From the NCBI GenBank assembly GCA_018657955.1, contig JABHWD010000012.1:1-64000 (forward strand): a DNA stretch of 64,000 nt, in the 5' to 3' direction. This stretch comes from Flavobacteriaceae bacterium. Its GTDB lineage: Bacteria; Bacteroidota; Bacteroidia; Flavobacteriales; Flavobacteriaceae. Both the position numbers and the translations under genes were made by a program. Under the pieces are notes generated by a model, which worked only from the letters and a program-made list of their open reading frames with translations, ran no database searches and was not told the origin of the DNA. Of this stretch, positions 9,291 through 18,106 are shown piece by piece (positions within the stretch are counted from its first letter, which is position 1; each line of letters begins with the position of its first letter).

Positions 9291-10037
9291 TTATTTTTTA
9301 TTTGCTACATATATTGTAGTAGCTCCAAAAGTTTGAGGTTTGTTTTCAATATTTATAAACCCTATTTTATTTAAAATATTGTTGAAATGAATTCCACTAG
9401 GGAATTTTGTTGAAGATTTAGACAAATATTTGTAAGCATACTTGTCTTTTGAGAACATTTTTCCAACAAAGGGAACAATGTATTTTATATACAAGTGATG
9501 AATTTGCTTAAAAGGAAAGTTTTCTGGATTAGAGGTTTCTAAAACAACAAAGGTTCCATTGGGTTTTAGGATTCTGTTAATCTCCTGCAATGCTTTGGGT
9601 AAATCTTCAAAATTTCTCACACCAAAAGAGCAGGTAATTGTATCAAAATAATTGTCTTGAAAATTTAAGTTTTCAGCATCTCCTAATTGTATTTCAATTA
9701 TATCATTCAAATTGTGGTTATTAACCTTATTACGGGCAATTTTAAGCATTTCTTTGCTTATGTCTGCTCCAACTATGTTTTTTGCATTAGTCTTTATTAA
9801 ATCAATTGCCAGGTCACCAGTTCCAGTAGCAATATCTAAAATTTTAACAGGTTTTTTATCAATTAATAGTTTTACTACTTTTTTTCTCCAAACAGAATGC
9901 AATCCAAAAAATAATATTTTATTTACTTTATCATAAACATCAGATATAGTATCAAAAACTTTTATAACCTGATTTTTTTTTGATAATCTGCTATTATCAT
10001 ATGGATTTACATTTTCATATGAGCTGTGATTATTCAT
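9291..10037 (-). CDS. ubiE: Demethylmenaquinone methyltransferase (UbiE/MenG)
   Basis: A 248-residue SAM-dependent methyltransferase that methylates demethylmenaquinone in the last step of menaquinone synthesis. Visible are the N-terminal FDTISDVYDKVNKILFFGLH, the SAM-binding ILDIATGTGDLAIDL, GDAENLNF, and FGVRNFEDLPKALQEINRIL, all diagnostic for UbiE. Menaquinone is the usual respiratory quinone in Bacteroidota and would be the acceptor for the NQR complex encoded at 26064-32062. It leads into porT and is divergent from trkA, with a TATTTTTG box at 10059-10066. Confidence 0.94.
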   Translation of the reverse strand: MNNHSSYENVNPYDNSRLSKKNQVIKVFDTISDVYDKVNKILFFGLHSVWRKKVVKLLIDKKPVKILDIATGTGDLAIDLIKTNAKNIVGADISKEMLKIARNKVNNHNLNDIIEIQLGDAENLNFQDNYFDTITCSFGVRNFEDLPKALQEINRILKPNGTFVVLETSNPENFPFKQIHHLYIKYIVPFVGKMFSKDKYAYKYLSKSSTKFPSGIHFNNILNKIGFINIENKPQTFGATTIYVANKK

Positions 10038-10058
10038 TATAGTCGACTAATTAATATG

Positions 10059-10066
10059 CAAAAATA
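10059..10066 (-). promoter_or_regulatory. -7 promoter box for ubiE-porT
   Basis: TATTTTTG on the minus strand, 21 bases before the ubiE ATG. A TTTG lies 23 bases upstream on the same strand (10090-10093), slightly more than the ideal spacing. Confidence 0.5.
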
Positions 10067-10099
10067 AACACAATAAAGTAACAATTGCCCAAAATGAAG

Positions 10100-10107
10100 T
10101 ATATTTG
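10100..10107 (+). promoter_or_regulatory. -7 promoter box for trkA-trkH
   Basis: TATATTTG matching TAnnTTTG, 21 bases before the trkA ATG at 10129. It overlaps a TTG at 10105 that could otherwise be read as a start, which argues for the ATG. Confidence 0.5.
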
Positions 10108-10128
10108 TTCTCTAGAATTATTACTACA

Positions 10129-11466
10129 ATGAATATAATAATTGCGGGATCTGGAGAGGTAGGATCTCATTTAGCAAAGTTATTATCACACGAATCTCAA
10201 GAAATTACATTAATTGATTCTAATAAGGAAAATTTATCTTTTCCAAACTCACATTTAGATATTAAAGTAATTCATGGAGATTGTTCTTCAATTTCAATTT
10301 TAAAGGAAGCAGAAGTATCTTCTGCTGATTTATTTATAGCTGTAACAGAGATGCAATCGGTTAATTTAACTTCATGTTTTCTGGCTAAACAATTGGGAGC
10401 TAAGAAAACTATTGCTAGAATATCTAATACAGAGTTAATTGAAAAAAATGGAGTTGATATTAGTGCACTAGGAATAGAAGAATTAATTTCTCCAGAAGCA
10501 TTAGCTTCAGATGAAATTAAACTAGTAATTAGTCAATCGGTATTTAATGATGCATTTGAGTTTGAAGATGGAGCATTATTGACATTAGGACTAAAAGTAC
10601 AAGATTCTGCACCTTTAATTGGTAAATCAGTTATTGAAGCAGCAGGTATTTTACCTGAAATGCACTTTTTCCCAATAGCAATAAAAAGAGAAAATGAAAC
10701 AATTATCCCTAGAGGTGACACAGTCTTTCAGGTTGGGGATCGCATAATATTTATGACAACTCCTGGAGGTGATGAAGAGTTGCTTAAATTATCTGGAAAG
10801 AATAATTGTGAAATTAAAAATATAATGATTCTTGGGGGAGGTAGAATTGGAAGAAAGGTAGCTAAGGATCTTAGTGAGAATAATCTTAATATAAAATTAG
10901 TTGAATCAAATAAAGATAAAGCTCAGGAGTTAGCTGATGAATTGATTGATTGTTTAGTAATATTAGGTGATGGAACTAATGTTGAGTTATTAGAAGATGA
11001 AGATATAAATCAAATGGATGCATTTATATCAGTCACTGGAGATTCTGAGACTAATATAATGTCTTGTTTAATGGCTAAATCTAAAGGAATTAATAAAACT
11101 ATAGCATTAGTTGAGAATATTGATTATTACAAGCTTTCCCAAATAAGTGGAATAGACACATTAATAAATAAAAAATTATTAACTGCCAATACTATCTCAA
11201 AATATGTAAGAAGAGGTGAAGTAGTAGCTATTTCAAAATTAAGTAATATGAATGCAGAATTGTTAGAGTTTATTGTAAGAAAAGACTCTAAAATATGTGA
11301 TAAAAAAATTAAAGACTTGTCTTTTCCAAGATCTGCAATAATTAGTGGTGTAATTAGAGACGGTAAAGGACATATTGTCTTAGGAGATTTCAAGCTATTA
11401 GAAAATGATAGAGTAGTGGTTTGCTTTCTTATTGATTCTATAAAGAAGGTTGAGAAGTTTTTCTAA
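10129..11466 (+). CDS. trkA: Trk potassium uptake regulatory subunit TrkA
   Basis: A 446-residue cytoplasmic NAD(H)-binding regulator that gates the TrkH potassium channel. It has two tandem RCK modules. The first Rossmann fold is at the very start (MNIIIAGSGEVGSHLAKLL) and is followed by a TrkA_C domain with ISPEALASDEIKLVI. The second Rossmann fold has IMILGGGRIGRKVAKDL and GDGTNVELLEDEDI, followed by a second TrkA_C. The ATG at 10129 is chosen because it places the GxGxxG loop at the normal position. trkH begins 10 bases after the stop. Confidence 0.95.
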   Translation: MNIIIAGSGEVGSHLAKLLSHESQEITLIDSNKENLSFPNSHLDIKVIHGDCSSISILKEAEVSSADLFIAVTEMQSVNLTSCFLAKQLGAKKTIARISNTELIEKNGVDISALGIEELISPEALASDEIKLVISQSVFNDAFEFEDGALLTLGLKVQDSAPLIGKSVIEAAGILPEMHFFPIAIKRENETIIPRGDTVFQVGDRIIFMTTPGGDEELLKLSGKNNCEIKNIMILGGGRIGRKVAKDLSENNLNIKLVESNKDKAQELADELIDCLVILGDGTNVELLEDEDINQMDAFISVTGDSETNIMSCLMAKSKGINKTIALVENIDYYKLSQISGIDTLINKKLLTANTISKYVRRGEVVAISKLSNMNAELLEFIVRKDSKICDKKIKDLSFPRSAIISGVIRDGKGHIVLGDFKLLENDRVVVCFLIDSIKKVEKFF

Positions 11467-11476
11467 AAATATTTTC

Positions 11477-12961
11477 ATGAAAATTAATCATAAAATCATA
11501 TTATATTTTGTAGGTTTTTTACTGCTTTTCAATGGTGGATTTATGTTTATATCTTCTATTGTAAGTTATTATTATGCAGATGGGATTACAAGTGAGATGA
11601 TCTACTCTGGTATAATAGTTGCTTTAATTGGAGGATTACTTTTGTTTCTAAATAGAGACCATGATAAACAGCTAAATAAAAGGGAAGGCTATCTTGTTGT
11701 AATTCTAGGGTGGTTGGCAATGATTCTTACAGGAACACTTCCATACATACTAACAAATACTATAGATGGGTTTTCTAATATAATATTTGAAACAACTTCA
11801 GGTTTTACAACCACAGGAGCAACAATTTTAAATAATATTGAGGCCTTACCTGAAGGAATTCTATTTTGGAGAAGTATTACTCACTGGTTGGGTGGTATGG
11901 GAATAATAGTTTTTGCTATTGCAATTTTGCCTTTACTTGGAATTGGAGGCATGCAGCTATTTAGTGCTGAATCTCCAGGGATGAATACAGATAAATTACA
12001 TCCAAGAATTACAGATACAGCTAAGAGATTATGGTTAATTTATTTATCATATACTCTAATAGAAACCGTTCTTTTAACCTTCGCAGGTATGTCTTTTTTT
12101 GATGCTATTAATCATTCTATGAGTAATATCGCATCTGGAGGTTTTTCTACAAAAAATGATAGTCTTGGTTTTTGGAATGATCAGCCCTTGATTCAATACA
12201 TTGTGATATTTTTTATGTTTATAGCCGGAACTAATTTTGTTCTTAGTTATTTTGGATTTAAGGGAAAGTTTAGAAATATAATTAAGGACGAGGAATTTAA
12301 AATTTATAGCCTTCTCATTGCAACATTTACTCTTTTAGTTGGATCAATAATTTATTTAAATACTGATTTCCTTTCAGAACTAACGAATAGTTTTACTAGA
12401 ATAGAAGGAGTTTTTAGACATGCACTCTTTCAAGTAGTATCTATAATTACAACAACTGGTTTTACAACAGCAGATTATACCGCCTGGACTCCACTTCTTT
12501 TACTAATTTTCTTTGGATTAATGTTTATAGGAGGTTCTGCAGGAAGCACAGCGGGTGGATTTAAGGTTATGAGACACTTATTAATAATTAAGAATGGCTT
12601 TTTACAATTTAAAAGAATATTACATCCAAACGCAATTTTACCAATAAGATATAATAAGAAATCTGTTTCAAGTGAAATTATGTATAATATACTAGGATTT
12701 TTCATTGTATATATGTTGTCATTTATGGTAGGAGCATTAATTTTCTCAATACTTGGTTTAGATTTTGAGTCTTCACTTGGAGTTTCTGCATCTAGCTTAG
12801 GTAATATAGGTCCTTCTATTGGAGGTTTTGGACCATCTTCTACTTTTTATGATTTACCATCTTTAGCTAAATGGTGGTCATCTTTCTTGATGTTATTAGG
12901 AAGGTTAGAGCTCTATACGGTTCTAATTATTATTACCCCTTATTTCTGGAGGAATAGATAA
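11477..12961 (+). CDS. trkH: Trk potassium uptake channel TrkH
   Basis: A 494-residue inner-membrane channel subunit for K+ uptake, working with TrkA just upstream. The four pore loops show the expected TTSGFTTTGAT, SNIASGGFSTKNDS, TTTGFTTADY and GNIGPSIGGFG motifs, each with the selectivity-filter glycine. Between them lie pairs of membrane helices. The ATG at 11477 was preferred over a TTG at 11450, which would overlap the end of trkA. It ends 2 bases before the convergent aminotransferase gene. High-capacity K+ uptake fits a saline habitat; that is inference. Confidence 0.95.
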   Translation: MKINHKIILYFVGFLLLFNGGFMFISSIVSYYYADGITSEMIYSGIIVALIGGLLLFLNRDHDKQLNKREGYLVVILGWLAMILTGTLPYILTNTIDGFSNIIFETTSGFTTTGATILNNIEALPEGILFWRSITHWLGGMGIIVFAIAILPLLGIGGMQLFSAESPGMNTDKLHPRITDTAKRLWLIYLSYTLIETVLLTFAGMSFFDAINHSMSNIASGGFSTKNDSLGFWNDQPLIQYIVIFFMFIAGTNFVLSYFGFKGKFRNIIKDEEFKIYSLLIATFTLLVGSIIYLNTDFLSELTNSFTRIEGVFRHALFQVVSIITTTGFTTADYTAWTPLLLLIFFGLMFIGGSAGSTAGGFKVMRHLLIIKNGFLQFKRILHPNAILPIRYNKKSVSSEIMYNILGFFIVYMLSFMVGALIFSILGLDFESSLGVSASSLGNIGPSIGGFGPSSTFYDLPSLAKWWSSFLMLLGRLELYTVLIIITPYFWRNR

Positions 12962-12963
12962 AA

Positions 12964-14151
12964 TTAATTTAGAATATTTTTTATTCTTGAAACAGCTTCA
13001 ATTAGTTGTTCTTTAGATGCTGCATAGGATATTCTAATACAGTTAGAATTACCGAAAGCATCACCCGTTACAGTGGCAACCAATGCCTTTTCAAGTAAGA
13101 ACATAGACATATCAGAAGCATTATTAATAGTTACTCCGTCAATTGTCTTACCAAAGTAATGAGATACATCAGGGAATACATAAAATGCCCCTTCTGGTTT
13201 ATTGCATTTAAATCCATTTATGTTATCTAGCAAACCTAAAATAAGGTCTCTTCTTTCTTTAAATTCATCAACCATGTAATGAATTTTTGAAGGATTTTCT
13301 TGTAAAGCAGTTATTACTGCTCTTTGTGCAATACAATTTGCACCACTAGTAACTTGTCCCTGCATTTTATTACAGGCCCTAGCAACCCATTTAGGCCCAC
13401 CAATGTAGCCAATTCTCCAGCCTGTCATTGCAAAAGCTTTTGACACTCCATTTACAGTAATTGTTCTATCATACATATCATCAAATGCTGCAATACTAGA
13501 ATGCCCTCCAGAAAAATTGATATGTTCATATATTTCATCAGATACAACATAAATTTCGGGGTGTTTCAATAATACATCAGAAATTTCCCTAAGTTCAGAT
13601 TTACTATATACAGATCCGCTTGGATTACAAGGTGAGCTAAACCAAAGCATTTTAGTTTTACTTGTTATAGCTTTTTCAAGATCTTCTCCACTGATTTTAA
13701 AATCAGATGATATACTTGTTTTTACTTCAATAGGAACACCTCCATTTAATTTGATAATATCTCTGTAGCTAACCCAATATGGACATGGAAGAATCACTTC
13801 ATCACCAGGATTAATAAACGCAGCAGCTATGTTAGATAAAGATTGTTTTGCCCCAGTTGATACAACTATTTGGGATAAATTGTAGTTTAATTTATTATCT
13901 CTTTCAAATTTATTAATAATTGCTTTTTTTAATTCAACATACCCATCAACTGGGGTATATGAATTATAGTTATCCTGGATTGCTTTTATAGCAGCTTCTT
14001 TTATAAAATCAGGAGTATTAAAGTCAGGTTCTCCTAAACTAAGTCCTATAACATCCTTTCCTTGTGATTTTAATTCTCTTGCCTTAGCAGCCATAGCTAG
14101 GGTCTGTGATACAGCCAAATTATTAATTCTATTAGATAGAATTTCTTTCAT
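12964..14151 (-). CDS. aspC: Class I/II aminotransferase, aspartate aminotransferase type
   Basis: A 395-residue PLP enzyme of fold type I. The N-terminus LSLGEPDFNTPDFIKEAA, the cofactor region STGAKQSLSN, SPCNPSGSVYSKSEL, VVSDEIYEHINF, the PLP lysine in NGVSKAFAMTGWRIGYIGG, and the substrate arginine in NCIRISYAAS are all present. This is the subgroup 1-gamma pattern of bacterial aspartate or prephenate aminotransferases, and substrate range cannot be fixed by eye. It starts 11 bases after the desaturase gene, so the two are probably cotranscribed. A second, more diverged aminotransferase is at 44959-46149. Confidence 0.88.
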   Translation of the reverse strand: MKEILSNRINNLAVSQTLAMAAKARELKSQGKDVIGLSLGEPDFNTPDFIKEAAIKAIQDNYNSYTPVDGYVELKKAIINKFERDNKLNYNLSQIVVSTGAKQSLSNIAAAFINPGDEVILPCPYWVSYRDIIKLNGGVPIEVKTSISSDFKISGEDLEKAITSKTKMLWFSSPCNPSGSVYSKSELREISDVLLKHPEIYVVSDEIYEHINFSGGHSSIAAFDDMYDRTITVNGVSKAFAMTGWRIGYIGGPKWVARACNKMQGQVTSGANCIAQRAVITALQENPSKIHYMVDEFKERRDLILGLLDNINGFKCNKPEGAFYVFPDVSHYFGKTIDGVTINNASDMSMFLLEKALVATVTGDAFGNSNCIRISYAASKEQLIEAVSRIKNILN

Positions 14152-14162
14152 TTTTTTAACTG

Positions 14163-15257
14163 TTATATAGTTGGTTTTATTCCCATGAGACGCAAATAAT
14201 TAAAATGAGCAATAATAGCATCTTTTGTGGTTTTAAACTCGTTATAAGGAAGTTTAAATTCTTTTACTGTTTTCTTTACAATCTCTGCTATTTTACTATA
14301 GTGAACATGAGATATGTTAGGAAATATATGATGTTCAATCTGGTGGTTTAAGCCACCAGTGAACCAATTGACTAATTTATTATTACAAGCAAAATTAACT
14401 GTTGTTTTTAATTGATGAATAGCCCAGCTATTTTTAATATTTCCTTTAGAATCTGGAACAGGCATATCCGCTTCATCCATTATATGAGCTAACTGAAATA
14501 CTAAGCTTAGTATTAAGCCTGCAGTATAATGCATTACAATAAAAGAAATCAGAACTTTCCACCATACTACATTAAATACGAAAATTGGAATAAAGATCCA
14601 GAAAAGAAAATATAATATTTTTGATATGAACAATTTAGTCCAATTTACAAATGGATTTGGAAATTTACCATGAGATAATTTTCTTTTCATATATCTTTTC
14701 ATTTGAAGAAAATCTACAATTATTGCCCAATTGATTGTAAGTAGCCCGTATAATAAAACAGAGTAGTAATGTTGAAATTTATGAAACCACTTCCATTGTG
14801 AATGCTTTGAGAATCTAATTATTCTTCCAGCTTCTAAATCTTCATCATGACCATGAATATTAGTATAAGTGTGATGTAGAACATTGTGTTGAACTTGCCA
14901 ATTATACCTGTTACCGGCTAATAAATATATGCTACTTCCCATTAGTCTGTTTATCCATTTTTTATTAGAAAATGATTCATGATTTCCATCATGCATTACA
15001 TTCATTCCAACTCCTGCTAAACCAATCCCCATAACAATAGATAATACAATTTGTAGCCATCCGGGGATTGTTAAAATTGAGATTAAAATATAGGGAGTAA
15101 TTAGTAAACTAAACATTATAATTGTTTTTACCCAAAGCTTCCAATTTCCATTTTTCGTAATATTTTTTTCCTTGAAATAATTATTAACTCTTTTATTTAA
15201 AGTTTTAAAAAATATTTCTGAATCTTTTCTGTTAAATAATACTATTTTGGAGTCCAT
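14163..15257 (-). CDS. Membrane fatty acid desaturase (linoleoyl-CoA/acyl-lipid type)
   Basis: A 364-residue membrane di-iron desaturase that inserts double bonds in acyl chains. Histidine boxes are HDGNHES (near residue 90), HNVLHHTYTNIHGHDEDLE (near 125) and the third box with glutamine, NHQIEHHIFPNISHVHY (near 310). The QxxHH third box is seen in front-end and acyl-lipid desaturases. Several hydrophobic helices lie between the boxes. No N-terminal cytochrome b5 domain is present, so an external electron donor is required. A TATATTTG box at 15280-15287 precedes it. A role in membrane fluidity at low temperature is plausible but inferred. Confidence 0.85.
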   Translation of the reverse strand: MDSKIVLFNRKDSEIFFKTLNKRVNNYFKEKNITKNGNWKLWVKTIIMFSLLITPYILISILTIPGWLQIVLSIVMGIGLAGVGMNVMHDGNHESFSNKKWINRLMGSSIYLLAGNRYNWQVQHNVLHHTYTNIHGHDEDLEAGRIIRFSKHSQWKWFHKFQHYYSVLLYGLLTINWAIIVDFLQMKRYMKRKLSHGKFPNPFVNWTKLFISKILYFLFWIFIPIFVFNVVWWKVLISFIVMHYTAGLILSLVFQLAHIMDEADMPVPDSKGNIKNSWAIHQLKTTVNFACNNKLVNWFTGGLNHQIEHHIFPNISHVHYSKIAEIVKKTVKEFKLPYNEFKTTKDAIIAHFNYLRLMGIKPTI

Positions 15258-15279
15258 TTATTTATGATTTCTTTAAATT

Positions 15280-15287
15280 CAAATATA
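15280..15287 (-). promoter_or_regulatory. -7 promoter box for the desaturase gene
   Basis: TATATTTG on the minus strand, 22 bases before the desaturase ATG at 15257. Confidence 0.45.
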
Positions 15288-15341
15288 TTAATAAAAGTAA
15301 TTTCTTTCTATTTCATTTAGAAATAGTTGTGCACAAAAACC

Positions 15342-15349
15342 TATTTTTG
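15342..15349 (+). promoter_or_regulatory. -7 promoter box for rsmG
   Basis: TATTTTTG matching TAnnTTTG, 14 bases before the rsmG ATG at 15364. Confidence 0.45.
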
Positions 15350-15363
15350 TTGAAAATTATATT

Positions 15364-15987
15364 ATGAAATTAATTCAGAAATATTTTAAAGATTTAACAG
15401 AAGATCAATTAAACCAATTTCAAAAATTAGAATTGCTTTATAAAGATTGGAATTCAAGGATTAATGTTATTTCAAGAAAAGATATTGATGAATTATATCT
15501 TAGACATGTATTACACTCATTAGCTATTGCAAAATTTATTCAATTCAATAAGGGCACGCATATTATCGATGTTGGAACTGGTGGAGGTTTTCCAGGTATT
15601 CCATTAGCAATTTTATTTCCAGACTGCAAATTTCATTTAGTTGATAGTATTGAAAAAAAAGTTAGAGTAGTGGATGCAGTTTTAAATGAGCTAGGGCTAG
15701 AGAATGTAACTACTCAGTGTAAAAGGGTAGAGGATATAGAGGATAAATTTGATTTTATCTTAACAAGAGCTATAGCAGATATGTCAACAATCCTTAAATG
15801 GACTGTAAATAATATTAATCCTAACTCTAATAATGTAGTTCCAAATGGAATAATTGCACTAAAGGGAGGAGATCTTGACAAGGAACTCTTTAAAATTGAA
15901 AATAAAAAAGTAGTGGCCATCAAGGATTATTTTGATGACCACTATTTTATAAATAAAAAATTAGTTTACGTACCTATTCAAAAATGA
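15364..15987 (+). CDS. rsmG: 16S rRNA (guanine-527-N7)-methyltransferase RsmG
   Basis: A 207-residue SAM enzyme that methylates G527 of 16S rRNA. Signature segments are LLYKDWNSRINVISRKDIDE, LYLRHVLHSLAIAKF, the SAM loop IIDVGTGGGFPGIPLAI, FHLVDSIEKKVRVV and ILTRAIADMSTIL. The length is normal. Its last codons also encode a strong inverted repeat (15911-15944) that looks like a terminator for the convergent gene. It ends 8 bases from the stop of the Omp28-type gene. Confidence 0.95.
   Translation: MKLIQKYFKDLTEDQLNQFQKLELLYKDWNSRINVISRKDIDELYLRHVLHSLAIAKFIQFNKGTHIIDVGTGGGFPGIPLAILFPDCKFHLVDSIEKKVRVVDAVLNELGLENVTTQCKRVEDIEDKFDFILTRAIADMSTILKWTVNNINPNSNNVVPNGIIALKGGDLDKELFKIENKKVVAIKDYFDDHYFINKKLVYVPIQK
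15902..15944 (-). terminator. Putative minus-strand terminator inside the 3' end of rsmG
   Basis: Arms at 15911-15923 and 15932-15944 can pair over 13 positions; the one imperfect pair is G-U on the minus strand. The loop is 8 bases. On the minus strand the stem is followed by C and then six T residues, then ATT. It lies 52 bases past the stop of the convergent Omp28-type gene, so it could end that transcript while serving as rsmG coding sequence. Confidence 0.55.
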
Positions 15988-15995
15988 ACAGAAAA

Positions 15996-18038
15996 TTACT
16001 GAATTAGTAATTTAAAACTTTTCACACCTGTAGTTCCTTCAATATTAACAATATAGATTGAAGTTCCTAAATCTCTTAGATTAGATGTATGTACGTTACT
16101 ATTTATATTCTCTTCAAATACTTTTTGACCTAAGATGTTAAAAATTTGAATCTTTCTTAAGGTCTCATCTGATGTCATTTCCAAAGTCTTAGAACTTACA
16201 TTATAGAAATATTCAAAGTTATTTATTACACTATCTTCAATTCCTAAAGTTCCGTCAACAGTATATGAATCTGTTTGCAGCACAAAAGAATCATTTGACA
16301 TATAATGAATAGCAATTCTAATTGTTTGACCCTCATATTGACTTAAATCAAATTGATATTGTGTCCAATTAGTTGGAGCTTCAATATATGTTCCTTCAGA
16401 TATAATCGTAAAATCATTATAGTCTGTAGAATTTCCAACTCCAACTTGGAATCTTTCAAGACCGTATGTGTCATTAACTGATTTTGCCCACATACTAAAG
16501 GTTGGAGAAGTAACTCCACTTAAAGTAAATTCAGGACTTATCATCCAATCATCATTTGGAAATGTAGTTCCACTTGCACCTGATGCAAAGAAATACAATC
16601 CTTGGTTGCCTTCATATGTATCCCATGCAGATATATCACCGCCTGTTCCGGTTGCAAGTTCTTGATTATATATAATTCCTGTACCAACATAGGATTCGTT
16701 TGTAAAATCCACAGCATTAGCACCCCAAGTTGTTCCTCCATCAAGGTCATACATGACCCAATCTCCGATATCACTAATGGCAAATTCTGTATGACATTCA
16801 AAGTTGTCTCTCCATACTATTGGAAGTGAATACTCATCAGGACAGTCTCCTCCTACAATACTAGTAAAACTAGTAGAAGAGCTGTCATTACTATTATTCT
16901 CATCACTTGTCAATGATGTACTGGCTACAATTTCATAATCTCCTGGAGTTGAAAAATCATATGTAGCGTAAAAAGTGAACTGAGAAGTTTCATTAAATGC
17001 TATAGATCCAGTAAAACTTTCTGTTACAGTATTTCCACCATTAACTTGATAGGTAACATCAAAATTTGATACTGTATTTTCACCTAAGTTTTCTAATGTA
17101 ACAACAATATTTTCGTTATCAGAGTAAACTCCGTTACCTGATGGAGAATCAATACTCGTTATAGCAACATCATAATCAAGATATGAAACTGGAACCTTAT
17201 AGCCATTAATAATTTCATCACCATCTGTAATAAATGCAGCAACTTCTATTTCAGCTAGATCAACGGGTACATCATTATACATATCAGGAAGAGTATAAGT
17301 GTAGGTTCTATCAATAAAACTACCAGTTGAAGTTGTAGTAATTGCATCTCCACTAATTCCATCAACCATATCTACTAATCTATCCATATGTCTATAATCA
17401 TATTCATTATGCGCATAATTAGAATTTGGTGAACTTGAAACCACATAGCTTGGGTTATAATTTGTTCCCGTTTGTGGACCAATAGTTTCATCTTGCATTA
17501 TTGCAACATGTAAATAGTTAGTCGATTCAGGGCTACTTGCCGTATAGTATGCCTCTACATGAATTGTTAGCACATTACCAGCTAATTCTGCTTCAAGACC
17601 AACATTAACATAAGCACTCTCTTGTAAAACTTGTGAAATAGCAGTATTCCAATATCCTCTACTCATAGCAGTTCCACCTGTCATAGATAAATTACTAAAA
17701 ACTTGACGATTAACTGAAGCGGAAGGTTGTCCGTTAGCCGCTGCCATATTTCCTAATTGATTTGCAAGTGCATTATTAAAATCATGACCACCATTAGGAT
17801 CACAATCCCATGCATATCCTCCTTCATGAAATTTAATTACAAAAACATCATTAGGGTTTTGGTCAATAATTTGATTTAGCATGGCATGACCATCTGGACA
17901 ATACTGACAATGGATTGCAGTTGATTCCTCAACAATTGCATTTTTATTTTCAGGTGTTGTTGAAACGATCGTTTGTGCCGAAATATAGCCTAGAGATGAT
18001 AATAAAAGAATAAAAAGCAGAATGTATTGTTTTTTCAT
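15996..18038 (-). CDS. Secreted Omp28-type thioredoxin-like protein with T9SS sorting domain
   Basis: A 680-residue protein with a signal peptide (to about residue 22, ending GYISAQ). The Omp28-like, thioredoxin-related domain has a CxxC at C44-Q-Y-C47 and spans roughly residues 30-280. A CARDB-like Ig segment follows (EIVASTSLTSDENNSND near 370). Next is a choice-of-anchor or MAM-like jelly-roll domain that starts at GGDCPDEYSLPIVWRDNFEC. The C-terminus is a type A sorting domain (KIQIFNILGQKVFEENIN and the end SFKLLIQ). It is therefore probably exported by T9SS and anchored at or released from the surface. CxxC suggests thiol-disulfide chemistry outside the cell; the substrate is unknown. 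It is divergent from the small cargo gene at 18107. Confidence 0.82.
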   Translation of the reverse strand: MKKQYILLFILLLSSLGYISAQTIVSTTPENKNAIVEESTAIHCQYCPDGHAMLNQIIDQNPNDVFVIKFHEGGYAWDCDPNGGHDFNNALANQLGNMAAANGQPSASVNRQVFSNLSMTGGTAMSRGYWNTAISQVLQESAYVNVGLEAELAGNVLTIHVEAYYTASSPESTNYLHVAIMQDETIGPQTGTNYNPSYVVSSSPNSNYAHNEYDYRHMDRLVDMVDGISGDAITTTSTGSFIDRTYTYTLPDMYNDVPVDLAEIEVAAFITDGDEIINGYKVPVSYLDYDVAITSIDSPSGNGVYSDNENIVVTLENLGENTVSNFDVTYQVNGGNTVTESFTGSIAFNETSQFTFYATYDFSTPGDYEIVASTSLTSDENNSNDSSSTSFTSIVGGDCPDEYSLPIVWRDNFECHTEFAISDIGDWVMYDLDGGTTWGANAVDFTNESYVGTGIIYNQELATGTGGDISAWDTYEGNQGLYFFASGASGTTFPNDDWMISPEFTLSGVTSPTFSMWAKSVNDTYGLERFQVGVGNSTDYNDFTIISEGTYIEAPTNWTQYQFDLSQYEGQTIRIAIHYMSNDSFVLQTDSYTVDGTLGIEDSVINNFEYFYNVSSKTLEMTSDETLRKIQIFNILGQKVFEENINSNVHTSNLRDLGTSIYIVNIEGTTGVKSFKLLIQ

Positions 18039-18054
18039 GGAGCTTAATTTCTTT

Positions 18055-18062
18055 CAAATATA
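18055..18062 (-). promoter_or_regulatory. -7 promoter box for the secreted Omp28-type gene
   Basis: TATATTTG on the minus strand, 16 bases before the ATG at 18038. It lies within 13 bases of the oppositely directed box at 18075-18082. Confidence 0.5.
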
Positions 18063-18074
18063 AGGACTTTTGTA

Positions 18075-18082
18075 TATTTTTG
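18075..18082 (+). promoter_or_regulatory. -7 promoter box for the small T9SS cargo gene
   Basis: TATTTTTG on the plus strand, 24 bases before the ATG at 18107. It overlaps a TTG at 18080, which makes the TTG an unlikely start. Confidence 0.45.
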
Positions 18083-18106
18083 TTTTACAAACTAAAATAT
18101 ATACTT

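Noticed and set aside
16468-16829. Short open frames on both strands inside the Omp28-type gene
   Set aside because: They overlap a well-supported coding region in other frames and have no recognisable domain.
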